A stretch of 54,960 nt of DNA from a virus. The stretch's first letter is position 1. Every line of letters starts with the position of its first letter. Position numbers and translations under genes: made by a program. The notes beneath the pieces were generated by a model. It saw only the letters and a list, made by a program, of their open reading frames with translations. It did not search any database and was not told the origin of the DNA. Positions 6,681-14,017 of the stretch are shown in pieces. The DNA lies in the IMG/VR virus record IMGVR_UViG_3300020457_000012, positions 1-54,960 of that record. One strand, 5' to 3'.

Positions 6681-6962
6681 CTATTTTTGGGACTTTTGAT
6701 CAATTAGTATTATTTTGTGAGTCAAATCACCAAACAGGTCATCAAGCTTTGCAACTGCAGTCATATCCTGATATTTGATATCTTCTCTATTCAAATAACG
6801 CAGATGCAAAGTAGTCAACAAATTCCTGGTGTTTCGCAAAACGGTTAAATCATCTTCAGTAAAAACTACGCCTTGTGGGCGGTCTGCCTGTTTAATTACT
6901 TCGCCCGCAACTTTAAGCTCGACTTTACGCGGGCGACCAACTTTCTTTTTATCTTCTGTCAT
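6681..6962 (-). CDS. small basic protein with AT-hook-like VGRPRK, 93 aa
   Basis: The frame is open to 6995, but the start is set at ATG 6962 because AAGGAG lies 6 bases upstream, whereas the 6995 ATG has no site. Residues 5-14 (KKVGRPRKVE) resemble an AT-hook; the rest is helical. First gene of the leftward operon, driven by the promoter at 6999-7026. It may bind AT-rich DNA; as a small promoter-proximal basic protein it is one candidate regulator, without direct evidence. Confidence 0.6.
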   Translation of the reverse strand: MTEDKKKVGRPRKVELKVAGEVIKQADRPQGVVFTEDDLTVLRNTRNLLTTLHLRYLNREDIKYQDMTAVAKLDDLFGDLTHKIILIDQKSQK

Positions 6963-6972
6963 TCTGTTCTCC

Positions 6973-7001
6973 TTGACAACCATTGAATAGGTCACTAGTA
7001 T
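6973..7001 (+). promoter_or_regulatory. sigma70 promoter, rightward
   Basis: TTGACA (6973-6978), a 17-base spacer, TAGTAT (6996-7001). Drives the plus-strand 7039-8124 genes. It is interleaved with a leftward promoter, so the two may exclude each other. Confidence 0.7.
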
Positions 7002-7026
7002 ATAAGAGTTATTTTATATAAGTCAA
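6999..7026 (-). promoter_or_regulatory. probable sigma70 promoter, leftward
   Basis: Minus strand TTGACT (7026-7021), a 16-base spacer and TATATA (7004-6999). Drives the 6193-6962 operon. The -10 box overlaps the -10 of the rightward promoter. Confidence 0.6.
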
Positions 7027-7038
7027 GAGGAGTTTTAT

Positions 7039-7254
7039 ATGAACGCCGCAGACATGAGCGTAGAAGAATTTAAAAGACATCTGGCGGACATGCGCGACAG
7101 GCTTTTCTATTATAAAAACTATAATAAAGAGACGGGCTCGAAGCGTGATGACCCAAAGAGCAAACGCACTTACCTGACTCAGAAGCGTGGGCAGGGGTTA
7201 GCGAGCGGTTCGCTAAAGCGTCGCAAGCCTATGCGTCATCAGCGTCCATACTAG
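7039..7254 (+). CDS. small basic hypothetical protein, 71 aa
   Basis: Preceded by GAGGAG 7 bases before ATG 7039. About a third of the residues are Lys or Arg, concentrated after residue 30 (GSKRDDPKSKRTYLTQKR). It ends in TAG overlapping the GTG of the next gene (TAGTG). Probably binds nucleic acid; role unknown. Confidence 0.6.
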   Translation: MNAADMSVEEFKRHLADMRDRLFYYKNYNKETGSKRDDPKSKRTYLTQKRGQGLASGSLKRRKPMRHQRPY

Positions 7255-7943
7255 TGCGGTTAATATGTAGATATGTTTGTGTCGATGATCCCGTGCCGGA
7301 AGGCTGGACGTTACACAAACTATATGGTCATCATGGTGCAAATGGATATGGAGTAATTACAATGGCTGACAACAGAGAAAAGGATGATTTCTATCCAACG
7401 CCTCCTGAAGCCACAAAGGCTATGATGGCCCGTTGTCCGTGGTTAAAGTTGCCTGAAGAGGGGAACAAGTATGCCATATGGGAGCCCGCGTGTGGCGAAG
7501 GTCATATGTCAGAAGTTTTTAAAGAAGCAGGGCTAAGCACATACAGCACGGATCTCGTGGACCGTGGTTATGGTGACGCTCACGGTGTAGATTTTTTAAT
7601 GGAGCAGAAGAGCTTTGCTCCGTGGATAATTACAAACCCTCCGTATAAGCTTGCCAATGAGTTTGTAAAACATGCGTACAAACTCCAGGTTGAGAACAAG
7701 CAGGGCGAAGGGTTTATATTTTTGTTGCGACTAGCATTTTTAGAGGGACAAAAACGGTATACAGAAATTTTTAAAGATATGCCGCCCAGTAAAGTGCTAG
7801 TGCATACAAAGAGGCTGACCTTGATTCGGGGCGACCACGAAGAAGCGTGGTATGGTTCGGGCAAGACAGCTATGGCGTGGTTTGTCTGGGAGATAGACCC
7901 ATTTACGAAAGAAGGGGCTCAGCCCCGCATTCAATGGTTATAA
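7254..7943 (+). CDS. phage DNA adenine methyltransferase-like protein with N-terminal extension
   Basis: The SAM-binding motif EPACGEG (residues 77-83) and catalytic NPPY (128-131) place it among N6-adenine DNA methyltransferases; FYPTPPEAT just before is typical of the phage group. Residues 1-36, ending PVPEGWTLHKLYGHHGANGY, look like a separate short conserved phage peptide joined in frame. Two starts are possible: GTG 7254, coupled to the upstream stop (TAGTG), or ATG 7362 with GGAG 8 bases upstream, which would give a plain 193-aa methyltransferase. It likely methylates phage DNA against host restriction. The target-recognition part is short. Confidence 0.78.
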   Translation: MRLICRYVCVDDPVPEGWTLHKLYGHHGANGYGVITMADNREKDDFYPTPPEATKAMMARCPWLKLPEEGNKYAIWEPACGEGHMSEVFKEAGLSTYSTDLVDRGYGDAHGVDFLMEQKSFAPWIITNPPYKLANEFVKHAYKLQVENKQGEGFIFLLRLAFLEGQKRYTEIFKDMPPSKVLVHTKRLTLIRGDHEEAWYGSGKTAMAWFVWEIDPFTKEGAQPRIQWL

Positions 7944-7953
7944 GGAGACCAAC

Positions 7954-8124
7954 ATGTTGCATAAGTTTTTAAAATTGTTTTTCCCATGCTTTGCGAAGTC
8001 AGAAAAGCTTGAGCCGTTTAAACATCCGCAAGAGGAGGGGGTTCAAGATATGTTGAATAAAGCGAGGGAGAAGAAAATGAAAGCCGCACCTAAAAAGCGG
8101 GGCAGGCCAAAGAAGAAGAAATAG
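7954..8124 (+). CDS. 56-aa basic protein with C-terminal AT-hook-like KRGRPKKKK
   Basis: ATG 7954 follows AAGGAG with 6 bases spacing, 10 bases after the methyltransferase stop. It begins MLHKFLKLFFPCF, a short hydrophobic-aromatic segment, and ends APKKRGRPKKKK, an AT-hook-like tail. The stop codon TAG shares its last G with the stem of the conserved hairpin that follows. It is a real operon member by spacing and ribosome-binding site. Confidence 0.65.
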   Translation: MLHKFLKLFFPCFAKSEKLEPFKHPQEEGVQDMLNKAREKKMKAAPKKRGRPKKKK

Positions 8125-8172
8125 GGCAGAGATATTTGGGATCGGCTGGTTAAAACTTTCTCTGCCCCTTTT
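8124..8172 (+). terminator. intrinsic terminator with conserved 26-base loop (copy 1)
   Basis: GGGCAGAGA (8124-8132) pairs with TCTCTGCCC (8159-8167), then CTTTT. The loop contains TGGGATCGGCTGGTTAAAA. A second copy with the same arms and nearly the same loop is found on the minus strand at 51277-51322. Ends the plus-strand 7039-8124 unit. Confidence 0.8.
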
Positions 8173-8187
8173 GTATACGAACTTTTT

Positions 8188-8218
8188 AAAAGAGCAGCTT
8201 AACTGGTTGCTCTTTTTT
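8188..8218. terminator. bidirectional intrinsic terminator
   Basis: AAAAGAGCA (8188-8196) pairs with TGCTCTTTT (8208-8216), 11-base loop, T-run on the plus strand and A-run on the other side. It overlaps the final codons of the 8199-8435 gene. Confidence 0.8.
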
Positions 8219-8435
8219 CTTGTTCCATATAGGGATTGTCGTCCTGCATAAGCAAAGAAGCCGTAACGCCAAGGTTATATAACGCTTCCTGCATTGGATT
8301 GTCGGAGGCTTTGCCCCGCTCAGATAGAAAAACCTCGATAGGTTGGCCTGTCTTTGGATGATAACTTACAGTTACAGACAGCCCCATGCCAACTTCCTTC
8401 GTTACACAAGGTCTTCGGGTAGGTAAATCCAACAT
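8199..8435 (-). CDS. hypothetical protein, 78 aa
   Basis: Preceded by GAGGAG. The central part (VTVSYHPKTGQPIEVFLSERGK) suggests a small beta-sheet protein; the C-terminus is polar. Last gene of the rightmost early minus-strand group before the terminator 8188-8218. Not recognised. Confidence 0.6.
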   Translation of the reverse strand: MLDLPTRRPCVTKEVGMGLSVTVSYHPKTGQPIEVFLSERGKASDNPMQEALYNLGVTASLLMQDDNPYMEQEKRATS

Positions 8436-8497
8436 ATTTCACTCCTCATTTGTTTGATTCTATCAGTCTATAGAGAAGGTAAAGTTGAATCTAGATA

Positions 8498-8659
8498 TTA
8501 ATCTGTCTCTTTTATCTCATATCCTTCAGTTCGGCAAAACACGTCAAACATGACGCGGAGCTGACCGGATATACTTCGGTTTTCTAATTCTGCGATCTTC
8601 TTAATGCCTTTGTATACTTTGATAGGCACTAACACTGATTTCCATTTCGACGTATCCAT
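8498..8659 (-). CDS. ribbon-helix-helix DNA-binding protein, 53 aa
   Basis: Starts at ATG 8659, with AGAAGG 7 bases upstream. The order is a basic strand KWKSVLVPIKV, a helix YKGIKKIAELEN, then RSISGQLRVMFDVF, i.e. strand-helix-helix as in Arc/MetJ-type regulators. It could bind the GTCAA-N4-TTGAC palindromes, but that is only a suggestion. The frame is open further upstream, where the sequence is occupied by a leader hairpin (8683-8727). Confidence 0.65.
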   Translation of the reverse strand: MDTSKWKSVLVPIKVYKGIKKIAELENRSISGQLRVMFDVFCRTEGYEIKETD

Positions 8660-8682
8660 AAGACCCTTCTCCATAATTCCCT

Positions 8683-8727
8683 GGCAAGGACAGGGCCTCA
8701 AATGAGGGTTGGATCCCTGCCCTTACC
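8683..8727 (-). promoter_or_regulatory. structured leader upstream of the RHH gene
   Basis: On the minus strand GGTAAGGGCAGGG (8727-8715) pairs with CCCTGTCCTTGCC (8695-8683) at all 13 positions counting two wobbles, and a nested CCTCA/TGAGG stem (8696-8707) lies in the loop. There is no T-run, so a terminator is less likely than a translation-control or stability element. A TATAAT box lies upstream at 8751-8746, but no good -35. Confidence 0.5.
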
Positions 8728-8772
8728 TGTGAGATAATATAAGACATTATACTAGAAATAGCAAGAGAAAAC

Positions 8773-10668
8773 CTACATACTCTCGCCCCAGTTGTCTCCT
8801 ATCTCAATATCTGTTTTCATTGGCACTTCTAGCTCTATTGCATCGCACATAATCTCTGCTATATTTTTCGCGGCCTGTTCATTTTCTATGCTGAAAGCGA
8901 GCTCGTCGTGCACCTGCAACAACGGCAGGCATCCCTCTTTGTACAAGTTTACCATTGCTTTCTTTGTCATGTCCGCAGCCGACGCCTGTATTAAACGGTT
9001 TAAAGCTTTGTATGCCTTGGACCGTTGCAGGGGGACCGTGGGCCCGTAATGTGCGCGGGCCTCATCATACTTCATGGCCTTGTGCATACCAAACTTGGTA
9101 GGCTCAAAGTCTGGGAACCTACACTTGCGGCCCAACAGAGACCGGATAGAGCCCTCTTCGTTACCGTTTTGGACACGGTCTTGCACAACCTTCATAAGCT
9201 TTTTAACAAACGGCACTCGCTGATCATACTGCCGTGTCAACTCTTTTGCCTCTTCCCCTGACAGGTCCAACTGGTCCCCTAGCTTGCCAACACCCATGCC
9301 GTACATCATGCCTAAGTTTATAACTTTTGCCTGCTTGCGCGGTATGTCTGCCATGTCCGCGACCATCGTATGAAAGTCCATGTCTGGGTTGTTCTTGTAG
9401 CCGTCAACAAATTCGTCAACTTTGGGCATAGGCTTGCCTGTGCGCTTTTGGTACAAAGCTGCAAAGTGTACAAGAATGCGAGGCTCTTGCTGTGAGTAAT
9501 CTATGGACGCCCACTTTTCTTCCTCATTTGGTACAAAAACGGACCTAATTAAAGGCCCCAGTTTTGGATGGCGAGCGGGGATCTGTTGAAGGTTGGGGTT
9601 ATTCATAGAAATTCGTCCCGAAACGGTCCCACCGTCGTCAGATCTAATTTGGTTTATGTGCCCGTGCACTCTGCCGTCACGACCTATGTGCTTCTGCAGC
9701 CCGTCAATGAACGTGCCTTTACTTTTATTAAATTCTCTTGCCAACAGGATCTGCTTCGGCAAGGGGTGTTTGTGCGTATTAAGGAAGCTTTTAGTAAACG
9801 ACGGGGCGTCCTTTGTCGTCCTGGGGTAGTCAAGCTCCAACTTATCAAACGCCTTTGCGATAGAAGCTGCGGCCCATATCTCCACGTCAAAGCCTACGAG
9901 CTTGTGCAGCTCCTCTCGCGCTTTCTTCTCTTCTGACAGCATAAACTGGGTTGCCCGTTCCATTGCATCTTGGTCCACCCGTATGCCCTGCATGGTCATG
10001 TCAACAAGACAGGGCAGCAGGTCTCGTTCAAGCTCGTGAACCGTGGTCAGTTCTTCGCGTTCTATCTGAACTTTAAAATATTTCCACAGCTCCAGTGTAA
10101 GCACCGCATCCTGCTCTGCATATTCACCTACAAAGTTGGCAGGCATGCGCCACATTTCGCCCTTGGGGTCAAAGCCAAATTCTTTCGCAGCCTCGACCAA
10201 GGCACGTTCTGATTTGGTTTTGTTTATATGGTCATAGGCAACAGCGTTCAGACTGTAACTGAAACGGTTCTCATCCAGCAGCGCAGCCACCACCATTGTG
10301 TCTATGATGTTGCCCTTAACTTCAAAGCCGCTTGCTTTCAGCCAACCAAGGTCATATTGAGCGTTGTGCATGACCTTATCAGCAGGGCAGGCAAGCACCT
10401 TTTTCATATAGTTTCCAACGATTCGCTCGTCTAAGTTGCCCCCACCTTCGTGTTTTATAGGCAGATAGCCCTGCCAGCCGTCTACAGCTAGGGCAAAACC
10501 GACAACATAACCGTCCCTGCGGGGCCAGCCTGGGCCAAGCGTTTTGATGTTTGGGTCACATGTTTCAAGGTCAATAGCTATTTCTTTTGCGTCTGTCAGG
10601 TCTGGCAGCTCAAAGGGCGGAGCCCACTCAAAACTTTTTAATGGAGACATAAACTCAATTTCATTCAT
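8773..10668 (-). CDS. polA: DNA polymerase I, family A, with 3-5 proofreading exonuclease
   Basis: A 631-aa replicative polymerase. The exonuclease domain shows D33-L-E35, HNAQYD (101-106) and YAEQD (183-187). The polymerase domain shows motif A with D390 in SIDYSQQEPR (usual form DYSQIELR), motif B RKQAKVINLGMMYG (444-457) and motif C VHDE (586-589). No 5-3 exonuclease domain. The position of E. coli Phe762 is Leu (L452); in viral surveys Leu762 forms are associated with slower copying and often temperate phages. Overlaps the DUF3310 gene by 8 bp at the head of the gene. Confidence 0.95.
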   Translation of the reverse strand: MNEIEFMSPLKSFEWAPPFELPDLTDAKEIAIDLETCDPNIKTLGPGWPRRDGYVVGFALAVDGWQGYLPIKHEGGGNLDERIVGNYMKKVLACPADKVMHNAQYDLGWLKASGFEVKGNIIDTMVVAALLDENRFSYSLNAVAYDHINKTKSERALVEAAKEFGFDPKGEMWRMPANFVGEYAEQDAVLTLELWKYFKVQIEREELTTVHELERDLLPCLVDMTMQGIRVDQDAMERATQFMLSEEKKAREELHKLVGFDVEIWAAASIAKAFDKLELDYPRTTKDAPSFTKSFLNTHKHPLPKQILLAREFNKSKGTFIDGLQKHIGRDGRVHGHINQIRSDDGGTVSGRISMNNPNLQQIPARHPKLGPLIRSVFVPNEEEKWASIDYSQQEPRILVHFAALYQKRTGKPMPKVDEFVDGYKNNPDMDFHTMVADMADIPRKQAKVINLGMMYGMGVGKLGDQLDLSGEEAKELTRQYDQRVPFVKKLMKVVQDRVQNGNEEGSIRSLLGRKCRFPDFEPTKFGMHKAMKYDEARAHYGPTVPLQRSKAYKALNRLIQASAADMTKKAMVNLYKEGCLPLLQVHDELAFSIENEQAAKNIAEIMCDAIELEVPMKTDIEIGDNWGESM

Positions 10669-10885
10669 TAGTCTCTCCTATTTCATATTGTAAACGTGCT
10701 AAATAAAACTGCGCTTTAGCAAGGTCCTCAGCAGGATTGCTCTTGTGCTCATACCGCCATATGTATTTGATTATCGCACCCTGCAGGTAGTATTTGTAGC
10801 CCGGACCCAAAGCCGCTTTGATTGCATCAAGGCATTCTACCTTGCCAAGCGTGTAATGCTTGGGGCTGTTAACCATGTCGCTCAT
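10661..10885 (-). CDS. DUF3310 protein
   Basis: A 74-aa protein. VNSPKHYTLGKVECLDAI, then GAIIKYIWRYEHK and DLAKAQFYLARL, is the full DUF3310 signature. The family is found in many phages, alone or fused to nucleotide kinase-type proteins (T7 gp1.7-like); its activity alone is unclear. Sits between helicase and polymerase with stop/start overlaps on both sides, which fits a nucleotide- or replisome-linked role. Confidence 0.85.
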   Translation of the reverse strand: MSDMVNSPKHYTLGKVECLDAIKAALGPGYKYYLQGAIIKYIWRYEHKSNPAEDLAKAQFYLARLQYEIGETNE

Positions 10886-12414
10886 ATCTGATAGCTCCTT
10901 ATGCCGTCCATAGGTGAAACGATAAACAGGTTTTGCTTTGACCGTGTCACGCCTACATAAAACAATCGGTGCAGATCATCTAACATCCGGCGACCTTCGC
11001 GTGTGTCTGAAGATATGGATTGATCAGAGGCATTTGATATGTCTGTGTACAGGACAACATTGGTAGCCTCACCGCCTTTTGTGCCGTGTATAGTAGAGAC
11101 CTTGATCCGTGGTGCGCGGTTTAAGTCCTCTCCTCTACGAAGCAGCGCAGCTATATAGGTTTTGTTGTCTTCGGATATCTTGTCCATAGCCACGTCCCAC
11201 GTCATGTCTTTGGTTGCAAGCAGCCCCATGTTTTCCTGCAAGCTTGCCAGCGTGAACATATCGTCAGCCTGTGTGTTAGGTAAATTTTTAAAACCTCGCT
11301 TTATGCGGGTGATGGATTTCATAAAGTAGTACAGGTCTTTCACAGCATTAGCAGTGACTTCTTCGCCTTTGACGAGGGACTTCCAAGTATCCAAGGCAAT
11401 AGCCAACTTCAAACTAATGCTTCTGTAGCCCCTGTTTTCGAAGTAAAAACCGTGTTGTTTCAACGATTCGCACACCTCGTTGAGCATATAGTTGCACTGA
11501 GCCATGATCATCCAATCGCCTTTTTTAAATTTTTCTATGTCAGGCTCAAATATGTGATGGACAGTGCCGTCCTCTGGCTTTGGGTTGTAGTGCTTTGGAC
11601 GACGGATAGTAATGCGATTGGCTATCCGCTGCGCTACCTTATGCACTGTGCGGGGCACACGATAGGACTGTGAAAGAACCTCTGACCCTTCTTCTACATT
11701 TAAAAAATGCTCAACGTCAGCCCCAGCCCAACGATAAATAGCTTGGTCATCATCGCCTGCTGCATACATACGTCTAGATTTTTCGTTGAGAACGTGGGCT
11801 ATCTCCCACTGCAGGGGTGATAAATCCTGCGCTTCATCAAGAAAGGTAACGTCAAAACGTGGGCAGACCCGTGAGCCGTTTTGAGAGAACCATTCTAATA
11901 TGTCAGTGTAGTCATACAGGCGGTTTGCTCTCTTATACTTGCGATAACACTCATCTATGTATTTTACCGTCGTGAGCGGTTCCTCGATGCCGCTATGCCT
12001 ATATGTCTCATCAATTACCTCTTTCTTGAGCCGTGAGAGCTGTATAAGCTGCATGATGGGGTTATCCCTAGCTGCCGCACCTATATCGTCATCTTCGCTC
12101 CCTGACGAGGCTCTGAGGTTGAATCCAATTGTATTGCCTAACTCAACCAGATGTTCTGATGCCAAGAGCTGGTCTCGTTTGATGTCGGACAGATTGTAAC
12201 AGAAGCTGTGCAGGGTGCGAAAAAAGTATAAATCGTGCTCTGTATCCAGATTAAACCGTGATGCTGCACGTTCTTTTGCCTCCCGCGCGGCCTTACGAGT
12301 AAAAGCAAGGAAAGCTATTTGCCCTGGAGGTGTGCCCTTTTCTATGGATTTTTCAACCATATCAAGGAGCGTAGTTGTTTTGCCTGTACCTGGCGGGCCA
12401 TATATCACAAACAT
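10882..12414 (-). CDS. UvrD/Rep-type superfamily 1 DNA helicase
   Basis: A 510-aa protein with SF1A motifs in order: Walker A GPPGTGKTT (6-14), motif Ia FLAFTRKAA, motif II FLDEAQD (191-197), motif III GDDDQAIYRWAGA (220-232), motif IV QSYRVP, motif V STIHGTKG and motif VI YVGVTR. Compact compared with UvrD. ATP-driven 3-5 unwinding is expected, serving replication or recombination. Its ATG overlaps the primase stop (TAATG). Confidence 0.92.
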   Translation of the reverse strand: MFVIYGPPGTGKTTTLLDMVEKSIEKGTPPGQIAFLAFTRKAAREAKERAASRFNLDTEHDLYFFRTLHSFCYNLSDIKRDQLLASEHLVELGNTIGFNLRASSGSEDDDIGAAARDNPIMQLIQLSRLKKEVIDETYRHSGIEEPLTTVKYIDECYRKYKRANRLYDYTDILEWFSQNGSRVCPRFDVTFLDEAQDLSPLQWEIAHVLNEKSRRMYAAGDDDQAIYRWAGADVEHFLNVEEGSEVLSQSYRVPRTVHKVAQRIANRITIRRPKHYNPKPEDGTVHHIFEPDIEKFKKGDWMIMAQCNYMLNEVCESLKQHGFYFENRGYRSISLKLAIALDTWKSLVKGEEVTANAVKDLYYFMKSITRIKRGFKNLPNTQADDMFTLASLQENMGLLATKDMTWDVAMDKISEDNKTYIAALLRRGEDLNRAPRIKVSTIHGTKGGEATNVVLYTDISNASDQSISSDTREGRRMLDDLHRLFYVGVTRSKQNLFIVSPMDGIRSYQI

Positions 12415-13955
12415 TAGAAAGGTATATCCTGTTCGTCCACCTCAAATTCTGGGGACTTTATTGTGGTGTTAGAGATTTGGTAAGCAGGAATAGCCCACAC
12501 ACGAACGACACGTCCGCTAATCCTTAATATTGTAGATTCACCGCCTATGTCCCGCAACCTCTGTGAAATTTGGTGTGTTTTAAACTCAAAGAACCGTTGT
12601 CTTTTTAAAAAGTTCTCTAGGTCACGCAAACGAAAGAAGGTTTGTTTCTTCTCTTCATCAGTCCACGGGCGACGCAGAAGGATCTCCTCTTTGTCAGCAG
12701 CGGTCTGCATATTGCGGCAGAAGTCTTCCAAGTAATCATAGAACGCACCGTCAATAGACGAATCTTCTGACGCTTCCATCACCCCACCTTCGGTCTCTGT
12801 CATGTCCCGCAGCAATGCTGCAACACGGTTTTCCCAGATGTTCTTACTGACAGTAGGGGGCATGACGTTAAGCTGTTCAATACAACTCTTTTGAAACGCA
12901 GCTTGGCTTTGCAGACCCTCTGTAGCTAACTCAAGAGGCTCGCCATTTACGTCCATAAACCAGATGGGCGGCTTTGAATTGTATTTGCGTAGGTTTGCAA
13001 CAGAGGCAGATTGCCCGACGTTGCCTACACCATACTTCCGGGTCAGACACTTGTCTCTATCGCAAAATTCATTGATAGGGGCGTCTGAGCATTTGTATTG
13101 GTAGTCTTTTCGGTTAAGTTGCCTGACCAATATGTTGACCTCTGCCAAGGGCAACGGCGGGTCAAAGTGCGCCATGTTGTACTGCATCAGCTCGTTTTCC
13201 CATGTATCAGGGAATGCCTTGCGTAAATAAACACCGACGTTAAACAGACCATTGTTGCGAGTACCCTCTGGAAAGCCTTGGTTGCATAGATGCTGCAGGC
13301 AAGGAGGCCCGTCTTTAATTGGTGTGCGGTCCTGCTTCTCTACGCTCAGAGCTTCTATTTGCTCTACGGTTTGGACAGCCTCTTCATACAGACCGAAGAA
13401 CTCTTCGAGAGTTGCAGCGGAACCATCTGCCTTAAATGCGTAGCGCAAACTTTGTTCATGGTCATAGTAGGGGAGGTTAAGAAAGTTTCCAACGTCTCCC
13501 CTGTCGAGTTGTAGTTTTATCTGCTTTGGAAAAATTTCGCTTCCAGCATAACCCAGTGCCGCTGAAATAGAGGTAAGCGTGTCTTGTAGAATTTTTGCAC
13601 TAATCCAATCTTTAGAAAAAAGAAAAACATGTGCTCCCCCTGACTTGGAACGACATACAATTAAAGGCAGCTTCATTTCTACAATCTTATCAAGCAGCTC
13701 TTTGTGATTAAAACCAGTATACTGGTCTATGTCGATACAGCCCCATTTACAATTGTTGTCCGCATTAATCGGAATGATACCAATTGCTGGGCCCTTACCA
13801 GACAAATGGCCTTCCCATGTTTGTGCAGTCCTGGGAGAACGCAAAACACTAGCTTGCCCTGACTGCTTGCCATTGACTTGTTGTTTCTGGATCTCATAGG
13901 TGCCATACGCCTCTTCGAGCCCAGCGAATATTTCTGAGAATTTATCTGCGGACAT
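12414..13955 (-). CDS. archaeo-eukaryotic-type primase (TOTE-system-like primase domain)
   Basis: A 513-aa protein starting at ATG 13955 after GGGGGG; a TTG four codons earlier is in frame but overlaps that site. The AEP core shows D75-I-D77 (WGCIDIDQY), SKSGGAH (103-109, nucleotide-binding His109) and LDRGDVGNFLNLP (150-162). Residues about 240-320 look like a PriCT-type helical segment ending in clustered Cys (CSDAPINEFCDRDKC), probably metal-binding. It would make primers for the phage polymerase without DnaG. The C-terminal 170 residues are not recognised. Coupled to the SF1 helicase. Confidence 0.83.
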   Translation of the reverse strand: MSADKFSEIFAGLEEAYGTYEIQKQQVNGKQSGQASVLRSPRTAQTWEGHLSGKGPAIGIIPINADNNCKWGCIDIDQYTGFNHKELLDKIVEMKLPLIVCRSKSGGAHVFLFSKDWISAKILQDTLTSISAALGYAGSEIFPKQIKLQLDRGDVGNFLNLPYYDHEQSLRYAFKADGSAATLEEFFGLYEEAVQTVEQIEALSVEKQDRTPIKDGPPCLQHLCNQGFPEGTRNNGLFNVGVYLRKAFPDTWENELMQYNMAHFDPPLPLAEVNILVRQLNRKDYQYKCSDAPINEFCDRDKCLTRKYGVGNVGQSASVANLRKYNSKPPIWFMDVNGEPLELATEGLQSQAAFQKSCIEQLNVMPPTVSKNIWENRVAALLRDMTETEGGVMEASEDSSIDGAFYDYLEDFCRNMQTAADKEEILLRRPWTDEEKKQTFFRLRDLENFLKRQRFFEFKTHQISQRLRDIGGESTILRISGRVVRVWAIPAYQISNTTIKSPEFEVDEQDIPF

Positions 13956-13975
13956 ATTACCCCCCAAACAAAAGT

Positions 13976-14004
13976 CCTCTAGTCAGCACAATACTGACTA
14001 GAGG
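13976..14004 (-). terminator. hairpin terminator or attenuator between SSB-like and primase genes
   Basis: CCTCTAGTCAG (13976-13986) pairs perfectly with CTGACTAGAGG (13994-14004), 7-base loop. On the minus strand it is followed by ACTTTTGTTT, a moderate T-run, and then the primase ribosome-binding site. It could partly separate high SSB from lower primase expression. Confidence 0.7.
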
Positions 14005-14017
14005 TGATGTTATTTGT

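Noticed and set aside
7580-7864. Minus-strand 94-aa frame
   Set aside because: Antisense to the methyltransferase motifs.
8124-8172. Riboswitch
   Set aside because: The hairpin follows a stop codon and ends in a T-run; no aptamer-like multi-stem fold precedes a gene.
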